From assembly GCA_016928865.1 (NCBI GenBank), contig JAFGJX010000015.1, forward strand, positions 1 to 32,130: a stretch of DNA of 32,130 bases, given 5' to 3'. Source of the stretch: Spirochaetota bacterium (GTDB lineage Bacteria > Spirochaetota > UBA4802 > UBA5550). Positions 1 through 7,459 of the stretch are shown piece by piece. How positions within the stretch are numbered: the first letter of the stretch is position 1; every line of letters begins with the position of its first letter. The notes beneath the pieces were generated by a model, which saw only the letters and a program-made list of their open reading frames with translations, was not told the origin of the DNA and did no database searches. Position numbers and translations under genes: made by a program.

Positions 1-743
1 ACGCCGATCAGGTACGCCGCAAGCAGGCTGCCGACAAGGTTCCTGATACCCATGACCACGAGCGCGGCAAGTATCGCCAGGCCGAGACATACGACCCACT
101 GCGCCCCGAAGTAGAAAACCAGCACGGTAATGACACCCGGCACCTCCCCGGGTTTGATCGACGGATCCATCTTCGCGTCCTGGATGGTGAATTTCAGATA
201 CCCGTACAGGAGCATCGGCGCAAAGCAGACGCCCATGACGACCAGGGTCCACCAGACCCGACTGGCATAGAAAAACGACAGGCCCATGTGCCTGCCCGGC
301 GCCCACAGCTCGCCGCTGTTTACGCTCATGTCATACAGGAAGCGCTGCCACCCGGTGCAATCCCACCCGCACACCAGGAGGAACCAGAAGATGGTCCACG
401 CGACCATCCAGTTGGCATGGGCCGCGTAATACTTCTTCTTCTTTATCAGCCTGAAGCTTGTCCAGTAGCCCAGGATACCCTGGGTAATATTGGTAACCGC
501 AAACGCGGTCACCAGCCAGGCGGGAATGTCGTCGAACTTCGTTGCCACCTGCATGGTTTCCCACTGAGTGTGCTCCCATAAAAGATAGAGCCCCGAGGGA
601 GCGAAAAAAATGGATAAAAAGAGAAGGACGAAGACAAACCACCTGTTATCAAAGGGCTTTTCCTCTTGTTCAAGCTGCCGTGCGGCCGCGGCAGCAAACG
701 TCGCCCCGAATGCATACGACCAGACGATATCGACCTGTACCAT
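1..743 (-). CDS. Polytopic membrane protein, C-terminus outside window
   Basis: Reading the minus strand from ATG at 743 gives an open frame of 247 codons with no stop before the window edge, so the gene is partial. GGAGGG lies 5-6 bases before the ATG. The protein begins MVQVDIVWSYAFGATFAAAAARQ and has about five hydrophobic segments (roughly residues 35-56, 76-94, 112-127, 164-183 and 204-247). A KKKK cluster at 101-104 follows the second segment, and Trp and aromatic residues are frequent at the segment ends. It is an inner-membrane protein of a family I cannot name. The frame is much longer and more protein-like than the competing frames on either strand. Its neighbour is a divergent SDR gene, and the two share a 308-base gap. 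No catalytic motif is visible. Confidence 0.7.
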   Translation of the reverse strand, partial: MVQVDIVWSYAFGATFAAAAARQLEQEEKPFDNRWFVFVLLFLSIFFAPSGLYLLWEHTQWETMQVATKFDDIPAWLVTAFAVTNITQGILGYWTSFRLIKKKKYYAAHANWMVAWTIFWFLLVCGWDCTGWQRFLYDMSVNSGELWAPGRHMGLSFFYASRVWWTLVVMGVCFAPMLLYGYLKFTIQDAKMDPSIKPGEVPGVITVLVFYFGAQWVVCLGLAILAALVVMGIRNLVGSLLAAYLIG

Positions 744-1051
744 GGCGCCCTCCATCGATTGGAATGCAGTCTGAATTACAGCGGGAACAGTATGATTTTT
801 ATCGTATACAGGCATGACCATCATGCCCTGGAACTACTATATCATGCCCGCATAGATTTTCAAATGATTTTTTTATCCCCGGTGCGATCACACCTCCCGA
901 TCTCCCGGAGGGTCCGGTTACCGATTTAAAAACAAACGCCGCCGTAAACGGGTTATATATAAAATAAAATTTTTCTTGTATATAATACATCCGTATCAAT
1001 AATGATCCCTGCAGAGGGCGTACGGGCATCATTATCAACAAGGAGACGCGT
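744..1051. promoter_or_regulatory. Divergent intergenic region with promoter and dyad for the SDR gene
   Basis: No gene is seen in these 308 bases. They become very AT-rich at 945-990. A perfect TATAAT at 981-986 is a candidate -10 box for the SDR gene, but no good -35 lies 16-18 bases upstream. An exact 8-bp inverted repeat, ATAATGAT (999-1006) and ATCATTAT (1028-1035), sits between this box and the SDR ribosome binding site AAGGAG at 1040-1045. It would fall in the leader, as an operator or as a hairpin with a 21-base loop. Confidence 0.4.
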
Positions 1052-1837
1052 ATGAACGTCAAAGAATTATTCGATCTCAAAGGCAAAAAAGCGATCGTGA
1101 CCGGCGGGGGACGGGGGATCGGCAGCTTTATATCAGCGGCGCTGGCAGAGGCGGGCGCGGATCTAATAATCGCCTCCCGCAAGATGCAGAATCTGGAAAA
1201 AGAGGCGAAAGCACTCGAGCCTCTCGGCGTCAGGGTCATCCCGATCAAGTGCGACATGGAATCAAAGGAAGACATCGACAATCTCGTCAAGACGACGATG
1301 AAGGAGTTCGGCGCAATCGATATACTGGTGAACAATGCGGGCATAACCTGGGGGGCGCCCACCCTCGACTTTCCGCTCGACAAATGGGACAAGGTCTTTA
1401 ATATCAACGTGCGCGGCCTCTGGATCCTCACGCAGCAGGTGGCGAAAATCATGAAGGAAAAGGGCGGCGGCAAGATAATAAATATTTCATCCGTGTTCGG
1501 GTCGCGCGGGTCGCTCGAGATCGCGCATCCCGCGGTCCCCTATAACTCCTCGAAAGCGGCGGTCGAGGTACTCACCAAGAACCTCGCGGTCAAGCTCGGG
1601 CAGTACAATATACAGGTTAACGCCATCGCGCCGGGCTTCTTCCATACTGACATGATGGAATACGTGTTCAAGCCGGAGATGAAGCCTGTGCTGGACGCCA
1701 TGGTCGCACACATTCCTCTGTCAAAGGTGGGTGAAGAGAACGAAATAAAGGGTCTGGCCCTGTTTCTCGCGTCTCGGGCATCGGACTACGTGACCGGCGC
1801 GGTGATACCGGTCGACGGCGGGCTCGGGGCGAAGTAA
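1052..1837 (+). CDS. SDR-family NAD(P)-dependent oxidoreductase
   Basis: This 261-residue classical short-chain dehydrogenase/reductase is predicted to interconvert a hydroxyl and a keto group using NAD(P)H in the cytosol. The nucleotide-binding motif TGGGRGIG is at 17-24 and NNAG at 94-97. The catalytic set is Ser146/147, Tyr164 and Lys168 (YNSSK), and the C-terminal VTGAVIPVDGG signature is present. Length is typical. The Ser-Tyr spacing is a few residues longer than usual because of the IAHPAV stretch. AAGGAG at 1040-1045 supports the start. It resembles gluconate 5-dehydrogenase or 3-oxoacyl-ACP reductase type SDRs. Substrate cannot be read from the sequence. The convergent acyl-CoA ligase makes an acyl-chain substrate plausible, but this is inference. 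Confidence 0.9.
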   Translation: MNVKELFDLKGKKAIVTGGGRGIGSFISAALAEAGADLIIASRKMQNLEKEAKALEPLGVRVIPIKCDMESKEDIDNLVKTTMKEFGAIDILVNNAGITWGAPTLDFPLDKWDKVFNINVRGLWILTQQVAKIMKEKGGGKIINISSVFGSRGSLEIAHPAVPYNSSKAAVEVLTKNLAVKLGQYNIQVNAIAPGFFHTDMMEYVFKPEMKPVLDAMVAHIPLSKVGEENEIKGLALFLASRASDYVTGAVIPVDGGLGAK

Positions 1838-1849
1838 GCTACACGAATC

Positions 1850-1907
1850 GCCCCCTCCGGCCTGCGGCCACCTCCCCCGTGAGCGGGGGAGGCCGGGAGA
1901 GGGCCAT
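1850..1907. repeat. Large GC-rich inverted repeat between convergent genes
   Basis: The core is a perfect 9-bp stem, CCTCCCCCG (1871-1879) and CGGGGGAGG (1884-1892), with loop TGAG. Outer partly paired arms CCCTCCGGCC and CCGGGAGAGGG extend it. There is no T-run, so it is either a bidirectional terminator for the convergent SDR and ligase genes or a REP-like repeat. GC-rich arms of this kind are common as dispersed intergenic repeats. Confidence 0.6.
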
Positions 1908-1909
1908 CT

Positions 1910-3577
1910 TCACTTCTGCATCTTCGCGAGCTCCATGGCGCGGAGCTCTTTTCTTAAAATCTTTCCAACGCCACTCTTCGGCAGCGAGTCGATGAATTCG
2001 ACCGTGGTGGGAACCTTGTACTTCGCGAGCTTCTCCTTGCAGAAATCGATGACCTCCTGCTCCGTCATCGTCTCTCCGCTCCGGAGAACCACGAACGCCT
2101 TGACAGTCTCCCCCCGGTACTGATCCGGAACGCCGATGGCGCAGGCTTCGAGGATTTTCGGGTGCTCGAACAGGATCTCGTCGATGTCCCGCGGGTAGAT
2201 GTTGTACCCGCCGGCGATGATCATATCCTTCTTCCGGTCGACGATATAGAAGTAGCCTTCGTCATCCATCTTGCCGATATCGCCCGTGTAAAGCCAGCCG
2301 TCTCGCACGGTTTTCGCAGTCTCGTCCGGCATGTTGTAGTAGCCCTCCGTGACCTGAGGCCCGCGGATTATGACCTCGCCCGCCTCGCCAACCGGCATCT
2401 CCTTTGTTCCATCCTCAAGATCGACGATTTTGATCTCCGTATCCGACAGCGGAAGGCCTATGGAACCCACTTTCGTTTTGCCTCCCCACGGATTTATCGT
2501 GGCAACGGGGCTGGTTTCCGAAAGCCCGTACCCCTCGCAGATCTTGGAGCCGGTCTTCTCCTCGAACGACTTGATCACCTCCACCGGAAGCGGGGCCGCG
2601 CCGGAGAAGCACCCAATAATCGACGATACATCATACTTGTGCAGCTTCGGATGGCTCAACAGGCCCACGTATATTGTCGGCACTGCAGGATAAAATGTTA
2701 TTTTGTGCTTATGAATGGCCTCGAGCACGGCTGTCGGATCCGGCCGTGGGATCAAGACATCCGCCCCCGCCATCCAGACGCAAAAATTCATGATGCAGGT
2801 CAGCCCGAACGAGTGGAAGAAGGGAAGAACGCCGAGTTGGACCAGCTCCCCCTTCCCAAAGCCGGGAAACCAGGCCTCGATCTGCTGGACGTTGCTCGAC
2901 AGGTTCTTGTGCGTCAGCATCACGCCCTTGCTCACGCCGGTAGTCCCGCCGGTGTACTGCAGGGTGGCGAGGCTGTCGAACGCGACCCTGATCCCGGGAT
3001 CGGTCGCGGGATATTTTTTTATCAGGTCAGGCCATTCATACACCTCTGACGTTTTGGGGATGTCCCGATGCTTGTCCTTCGCGACAATGGGAAGGAGCTG
3101 CTTTTTCGGAAACCCAAGATGGTCCCGTATGTGCGCCACGATTATTTTTTTGACCGGTGTTTTCGGCCTGAGCGCGATCATCCGGGGCGCGAGCAGGTCG
3201 AGCGTAACCAGCATTGTAGACCCCGAGTTGTTCAGCTGGTATTCCAGTTCACGGTCGGTGTAGAGGGGATTGTTCATGACGACAATGGCCCCTGCCTTCC
3301 ATGCCCCGTACGTGGCGATCACGATCTGGGGCATGTTCGGCATCAGCATGGCGACCCGGTCCCCGGGCTTCACTCCCATGTCGATCAGGGCATTGGCGAA
3401 GCTGTTTGCCATTTCGTTGAGACTCCTGTATGTTATCCTGGCATCAAGGAAGATAAGGGCAGTGACCTCCGGATACAGGTCGGCATTTTTGGCAAGGGCT
3501 TCAGCTACGGTCACATTCTGGTACTGCAGATTGTACGGCACATCCGCGGCATAGGATTTGAACCATGTCTTTTCCAT
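1910..3577 (-). CDS. fadD: Long-chain fatty acid--CoA ligase (AMP-binding, FadD type)
   Basis: The 555-residue acyl-CoA synthetase activates a carboxylic acid with ATP to an acyl-adenylate and then the CoA thioester. Motifs in order are the P-loop YTGGTTGVSKG (208-218), GYGLSETSP (349-357), GWLYTGDIG (427-435), the hinge DRKKDMI (447-453), YPRDIDEIL (461-469) and the catalytic Lys539 in SGVGKILRKEL. Length is normal for bacterial FadD. There is no signal peptide, so it acts in the cytosol or on the membrane face. GGGAGG precedes the start by 9 bases. A cluster of ATAACG/CGTTAT half-sites lies directly upstream and suggests control by a TetR- or FadR-like regulator not encoded here. Chain-length preference is unknown. 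The symbol is used for the family. Confidence 0.92.
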   Translation of the reverse strand: MEKTWFKSYAADVPYNLQYQNVTVAEALAKNADLYPEVTALIFLDARITYRSLNEMANSFANALIDMGVKPGDRVAMLMPNMPQIVIATYGAWKAGAIVVMNNPLYTDRELEYQLNNSGSTMLVTLDLLAPRMIALRPKTPVKKIIVAHIRDHLGFPKKQLLPIVAKDKHRDIPKTSEVYEWPDLIKKYPATDPGIRVAFDSLATLQYTGGTTGVSKGVMLTHKNLSSNVQQIEAWFPGFGKGELVQLGVLPFFHSFGLTCIMNFCVWMAGADVLIPRPDPTAVLEAIHKHKITFYPAVPTIYVGLLSHPKLHKYDVSSIIGCFSGAAPLPVEVIKSFEEKTGSKICEGYGLSETSPVATINPWGGKTKVGSIGLPLSDTEIKIVDLEDGTKEMPVGEAGEVIIRGPQVTEGYYNMPDETAKTVRDGWLYTGDIGKMDDEGYFYIVDRKKDMIIAGGYNIYPRDIDEILFEHPKILEACAIGVPDQYRGETVKAFVVLRSGETMTEQEVIDFCKEKLAKYKVPTTVEFIDSLPKSGVGKILRKELRAMELAKMQK

Positions 3578-3590
3578 ACCAATAACCTCC

Positions 3591-3661
3591 CGTTATTATG
3601 CTGGCAGCCTGTTATAACGACGCGTTATTCTGTAATACAATAATACAATGAATATAACGCG
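3591..3661. promoter_or_regulatory. Candidate operator: four alternating ATAACG/CGTTAT half-sites
   Basis: Half-sites occur at 3591-3596 (CGTTAT), 3614-3619 (ATAACG), 3623-3628 (CGTTAT) and 3654-3659 (ATAACG). The middle two form a tight dyad with a 3-base centre. The last two extend to 8-bp arms, CGCGTTAT and ATAACGCG (3621-3628 and 3654-3661). They begin 14 bases upstream of the ligase start codon, where a fatty-acid-responsive repressor would be expected to bind. Confidence 0.45.
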
Positions 3662-3697
3662 GTATCACGCGCACGTCAACCTCCGGCTAAAACATTC

Positions 3698-3727
3698 TTG
3701 ACAAAAGATCTCATGTTTCAGTATTAA
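3698..3727 (+). promoter_or_regulatory. Sigma-70-like promoter for the small Cys protein/aldolase genes
   Basis: A perfect TTGACA (3698-3703) is followed after 18 bases by TATTAA (3722-3727). It points towards the gene starting at 3814, with a leader of about 80 bases. The assignment rests on consensus match only. Confidence 0.45.
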
Positions 3728-3813
3728 ATTATCCATTGAACCGCCTCGCCGGTACACGCCGGAACATGATCATTATACATAGAATTGACTACAATTTTTA
3801 CCAGGAAAGAGGA

Positions 3814-4026
3814 ATGCCAGTGGACGGATACATCGAATACAAGCGGAGAGAATTCTGCAAAGACGTGAAATGCCAGGTGCAACTGGAGCTGAACCGGATC
3901 GAGGAAGGATCTGCAGAATACGAAAAAACCCGTCTCATCTGCAAAGAGGCGTGCAGATACACGACCTATCAATTTCACCACTGGCTGATCGACCGCGGAT
4001 ATCTCATAGTAAGGCCAGACAGATAA
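3814..4026 (+). CDS. Small cytosolic protein with two Cys pairs, function unknown
   Basis: The product has 70 residues, beginning MPVDGYIEYKRREFCKDVKC. I chose ATG 3814 because AGGAAAGAGG lies directly before it. In-frame ATGs at 3736 and 3766 would add up to 26 residues but have no clear ribosome binding site. The Cys residues form CX4C (FCKDVKC) and CX3C (ICKEAC) about 27 residues apart, in what look like two amphipathic helices. This could be a metal site, an Fe-S site or disulfides. A conserved-looking tail FHHWLIDRGYLIV follows. The gene lies 85 bases upstream of the LsrF-like aldolase on the same strand, so the two may be co-transcribed. I do not recognise the family. Confidence 0.6.
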   Translation: MPVDGYIEYKRREFCKDVKCQVQLELNRIEEGSAEYEKTRLICKEACRYTTYQFHHWLIDRGYLIVRPDR

Positions 4027-4111
4027 CGTGTTAACCGGATCTGGATTGCGCCGGAACGCGGAGGAAACCGGGGGCAAACACTGACAAATAATCTCTGCAA
4101 GGAGGAGACAC

Positions 4112-5008
4112 ATGCCAGACGCAGAAGGAATACTTGAAGCCAGGGAAGCATCGGAAATTGGAGCAAAACGGCCCCGCGCCGTCAAGGGGAAATACATACA
4201 GGGATCGGACCACATGGACTGGGGCATGAGGAACCGGCTGTCGCGCCTCATACAGAAGGACGGCCATTGCTTTTTCATGCCGATAGACCACGGCTATTTT
4301 CAGGGACCGACGCGCTGCCTGGAGCGGCCCGGCGACACGGTGCGCGACCTCCTCGACTACAGCGACGCACTGTTTGTGACCCGCGGGGTGCTGCGGAGCA
4401 GCATCGATCCGGACAGGGACATTCCCATCATCCTCCGCGTGTCAGGGGGGACCAGCGTGGTGGGGAAAGATCTCGCCAATGAAATCATCACGACATCGAT
4501 CGACGACATCATCAGGCTGAACGTATGCGCGGTCGGGGTCTCCGTATTCATCGGAACCGAATACGAGAAGGAGTCCCTGGGCAACCTGAGCACCATAGTG
4601 AACGAATGCGAGAAGTACGGCATCCCCGTGATGGCGGTGACCGCGGTCGGCAAGGAGCTTGAAAAGCGCGATGCCCGCTACCTGAGCCTCTGCTGCCGCA
4701 TCGTGGCGGAGCTGGGCGCCAAGGTGGTCAAGACCTACTGGTGCGAAAACTTCGAGAAAGTGACCAGCGGCTGTCCCGTACCGGTGGTAATGGCCGGCGG
4801 GCCCGTGTGCGAAACGGAGCTCGAGGTGTTCAACTTTGTCCACGATGGAATGCAGCGCGGCGCGATCGGCGTAAACCTGGGAAGAAACGTGTGGCAGAAT
4901 CAGTACCCGGTCGCCATGGCAAAGGCACTTCACGCGGTCATCCACAGGAAAGCAACCCCGGAGGACGCGGTCGTGATATACAAAAAGACAAGGGAGCGCT
5001 GCACATAG
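4112..5008 (+). CDS. LsrF-like class I aldolase/thiolase (DeoC/LacD superfamily)
   Basis: The 298-residue protein aligns by eye almost throughout with LsrF, the 3-hydroxy-5-phosphonooxypentane-2,4-dione thiolase. Shared signatures are MDWGMRNRLSRL (35-46), DHGYFQGPT (59-67), VTRGVLRS (89-96), the Schiff-base Lys207 in VVKTYW, GCPVPVVMAGG, and the phosphate-binding end GAIGVNLGRNVWQNQ. AGGAGGAGA precedes ATG 4112. E. coli LsrF transfers an acetyl group from phospho-AI-2 breakdown products to CoA. No other lsr gene is present here, so a different phosphorylated sugar or diketone is likely. A zinc dehydrogenase starts 10 bases downstream and probably acts on the same pathway. Family confidence is high. 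The exact reaction is not known. Confidence 0.85.
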   Translation: MPDAEGILEAREASEIGAKRPRAVKGKYIQGSDHMDWGMRNRLSRLIQKDGHCFFMPIDHGYFQGPTRCLERPGDTVRDLLDYSDALFVTRGVLRSSIDPDRDIPIILRVSGGTSVVGKDLANEIITTSIDDIIRLNVCAVGVSVFIGTEYEKESLGNLSTIVNECEKYGIPVMAVTAVGKELEKRDARYLSLCCRIVAELGAKVVKTYWCENFEKVTSGCPVPVVMAGGPVCETELEVFNFVHDGMQRGAIGVNLGRNVWQNQYPVAMAKALHAVIHRKATPEDAVVIYKKTRERCT

Positions 5009-5018
5009 AGGTATGCCC

Positions 5019-6047
5019 ATGCGGGTAGCGAAATATTACAGCAACAGTGACGTCAGGGTCGAGGAGATGCCGGTCCCGGAGATCGGGCCGGGAGAGATGC
5101 TGGTCAAGGTCATGGCGAGCGGCATCTGCGGAAGCGACGTCATGGAATGGTACCGTATCAAGAAAGCGCCCCTGGTGCTCGGCCATGAAATTGCCGGGGA
5201 GATCGTGAAGACCGGTGAACGCGTCAGCCGCTACCGCGCGGGCCAGCGCGTCTTCGTGTCTCACCATATTCCCTGCAACACCTGCCGCTACTGCCTGACC
5301 GGCAACCACACCGCGTGCGAGACGCTCCACACCACCAACTTTTTCCCTGGCGGATTCGCAGAATTCCTCCGCGTGCCGGAGCTCAATGTCGACCGGGGCG
5401 TGTTCGTCCTTCCCGACGACATGTCATACGACCAGGGCACCTTCATCGAGCCGCTCGCCTGCGTGGTGAGGGGACAGAGGGTCGCCCGCCTCACGCCGGG
5501 CCAGAGTGTGGCAGTCATGGGCAGCGGCATGTCGGGGCTGCTGCACATCGCCCTGGCAAAGGCGCTTGGCGCCGGGCGGATACTCGCGACCGACATATCC
5601 CGGTACCGGCTGGACGCGGCGAAACGCTTCGGCGCGGATGCGGTGGTGGATGCGTCGGAGAACGTTCCGGCGCGGCTCACAGAGCTGAACGACGGCAGGC
5701 CCGTTGATCTCGCTATCGTATGCGCCGGCGCGCTTTCCGTGTTTGAGCAGGCGCTCGCATCCGTTGACCGGGGAGGCACCGTCCTCTGCTTCGCGCCGAC
5801 CGAGCCCGGGGTCACCCTTTCCGTTCCGGTAAACGATTTCTGGCGGAACGGCATCACCCTGCTCCCCTCATACGGCGGGAGTCCCGGGGACATCATGGTC
5901 GCCATCGACCTGATCAGGGCGCGGCGCGTTCCGGTCGATGATATGATCACCCACCGGCTTCCGCTCGAACAGGCGGGCCAGGGGTTCAGGCTGGTCGCCG
6001 GAGCTTCGGAGTCAATAAAGGTGCTGCTTCTGCCGCATGGCGGCTGA
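5019..6047 (+). CDS. Zinc-dependent alcohol dehydrogenase (MDR superfamily)
   Basis: This 342-residue medium-chain dehydrogenase resembles sorbitol and threonine dehydrogenases. It has catalytic zinc ligands Cys37 (GICGSD) and His56-Glu57 (GHEIAGE). A complete structural zinc site is formed by Cys86, Cys89, Cys92 and Cys100. The Rossmann motif GSGMSGLL starts at 168. ATG 5019 is preferred over the in-frame ATG 5013, because GAGG at 5008-5011 lies 7 bases before 5019 but only 1 base before 5013. It follows the aldolase stop by 10 bases and is almost certainly in the same operon, acting on a polyol or keto sugar made or used by the aldolase (inference). Cofactor is NAD(P). The NAD versus NADP choice was not resolved. 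Confidence 0.88.
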   Translation: MRVAKYYSNSDVRVEEMPVPEIGPGEMLVKVMASGICGSDVMEWYRIKKAPLVLGHEIAGEIVKTGERVSRYRAGQRVFVSHHIPCNTCRYCLTGNHTACETLHTTNFFPGGFAEFLRVPELNVDRGVFVLPDDMSYDQGTFIEPLACVVRGQRVARLTPGQSVAVMGSGMSGLLHIALAKALGAGRILATDISRYRLDAAKRFGADAVVDASENVPARLTELNDGRPVDLAIVCAGALSVFEQALASVDRGGTVLCFAPTEPGVTLSVPVNDFWRNGITLLPSYGGSPGDIMVAIDLIRARRVPVDDMITHRLPLEQAGQGFRLVAGASESIKVLLLPHGG

Positions 6048-6103
6048 ACGCGCCGCCACGCAGGATCATCCCTGCCTCATCGACATCAATCCGGGAGGAT
6101 GGC

Positions 6104-6445
6104 GTGAAAAAAACAGCGTCCCTGATAGCATCACTGGCTGTTGCAGCGGCCCTTTTCGGGTGCGGCAGGCAAATGCCTCTTGCCGGAGACCAGAAGATTT
6201 ACGCAGGCAAATGGGTTGCTGACGACGGCACCTTCTTTATCATCAACCTCGATGGCGGCGGAGAAATAAGAAAAACAAACACGTGCATTTCCGGTGGGAG
6301 AACGGCCATTACCGCGGATTCAATAACAATCGGCTATGGCCCGATCAAAACCAAGATGCGGATCACCGAACAGCCGAAGATGACCGGCGGAACGTGTTCG
6401 ATGGTCGTCGACGGCGTCAAATATACGAAGCAGCAGCACCCGTGA
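6104..6445 (+). CDS. Small putative lipoprotein
   Basis: The product has 113 residues. It starts at GTG 6104 with GGGAGGAT 4-11 bases upstream. The N-terminus MKKTASLIASLAVAAALFGC is a classic lipoprotein signal peptide with lipobox LFGC, so Cys20 should be lipidated after cleavage. The mature part is about 94 residues and looks beta-rich, with YAGKWVADDGTFFIINLDGGG and a short GG-rich region. It resembles small lipocalin-like or DUF2147-like secreted folds only in a general way. Two further Cys could form a disulfide. It lies 56 bases after the dehydrogenase and 20 bases before an esterase gene on the same strand. No function can be assigned. Confidence 0.75.
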   Translation: MKKTASLIASLAVAAALFGCGRQMPLAGDQKIYAGKWVADDGTFFIINLDGGGEIRKTNTCISGGRTAITADSITIGYGPIKTKMRITEQPKMTGGTCSMVVDGVKYTKQQHP

Positions 6446-6465
6446 TACCGTAAGGACGAGGCCCC

Positions 6466-7356
6466 ATGATACGCTACGCCATTACCCGCATGATCATCCG
6501 TTATTTCAGCCGCAAAGCCGACAGCAAAAAATACCGGGGCATGCGGAGATGGGAGGAGCGGATGGTGGCAAAATACGTCAGGCTCCCGGAGGAATGCGGC
6601 ATCACCCCCGCTGACGCGGGCGGCGTCCCGGCCGAATGGGTCAGCTGGAAGGGTGCGGACGCGGGACGAGTCATCCTTTTCCTGCACGGCGGCGGGTATG
6701 TCATCTGCTCGCCCCGGACGCACCGCGACATGATCTGCCGTATCGCGCGCGCATCGTCGGCGCGGGCGCTGTCTCTCGACTACCGCCTTGCGCCAGAACA
6801 TCCCCATCCCGCCGCCCTGGAGGACGCGCTCGCCGCGTACCGCTGGCTCCTCGACAGCGGCACGCCGCCGTCGAAAATCGCAATCATGGGAGACTCCGCC
6901 GGCGGCGGGCTCACGCTGGCGCTGCTCCAGTCATTGCGCGATCGCGTCCTTCCCCTTCCCGCGTGCGCGGTCTGTCTATCGCCCTGGGCCGACCTGACCT
7001 GTTCAAGCGTTTCATTCAGGAAAAACAGCAGGAAGGACCCCCTGCTTCCCGCACGGGTGGTGCCTAACTTCGCCAGGATGTATGCGCCGGACGGCGACCT
7101 CGCACAGCCTTCGGTATCGCCCCTGTACGGCGATTTCACCGGGCTTCCGCCCCTCCTCATCCACGTGGGAACGGACGAAATCCTGCTTGACGACTCCACA
7201 GGCGTCGCAGAGAGGGCCACGCGTGACGGCGCCCCCGTGGAGTTGAAGATCTGGCCCAACATGATTCACGTGTTCCAGGCCCTCGCCTATATGCACCCTG
7301 CGGCACGGCAGTCAATACGGGAGATCGGCGCCTTTGTGGCGCGGCACATACCATGA
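6466..7356 (+). CDS. Alpha/beta hydrolase, HSL-type esterase
   Basis: The 296-residue esterase belongs to the hormone-sensitive-lipase (family IV) group. It hydrolyses short or medium acyl esters with a Ser-Asp-His triad. The oxyanion-hole motif HGGG is at 74-77. The family block YRLAPEHPHPAALED is at 106-120, and nucleophile Ser144 is in GDSAGGG. Asp237 is in VGTDEILLDDS and His268 in NMIHVFQ. There is no signal peptide, so a cytosolic or membrane-associated role is expected. The first 30 residues are basic. Length is normal. The gene ends in a 103-base gap facing the convergent DUF4230 gene. The natural substrate is unknown. Confidence 0.9.
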   Translation: MIRYAITRMIIRYFSRKADSKKYRGMRRWEERMVAKYVRLPEECGITPADAGGVPAEWVSWKGADAGRVILFLHGGGYVICSPRTHRDMICRIARASSARALSLDYRLAPEHPHPAALEDALAAYRWLLDSGTPPSKIAIMGDSAGGGLTLALLQSLRDRVLPLPACAVCLSPWADLTCSSVSFRKNSRKDPLLPARVVPNFARMYAPDGDLAQPSVSPLYGDFTGLPPLLIHVGTDEILLDDSTGVAERATRDGAPVELKIWPNMIHVFQALAYMHPAARQSIREIGAFVARHIP

Positions 7357-7459
7357 AAATGTTCGAGATGAATGCATGAGGGCGTGAACGAAACCGGATA
7401 ATAACTGCCGGAGGTAAAAAATCACGCGGCGGAGACAGGGCATTCCGGCGCGCGCCTTG

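Noticed and set aside
2162..3049. 295-codon plus-strand frame opposite the acyl-CoA ligase
   Set aside because: It mirrors conserved ligase codons and has no ribosome binding site or family signature.
4112..5008. Naming the aldolase lsrF
   Set aside because: Motifs match the family, but the lsr transporter, kinase and regulator genes are absent, so the specific function is not supported.
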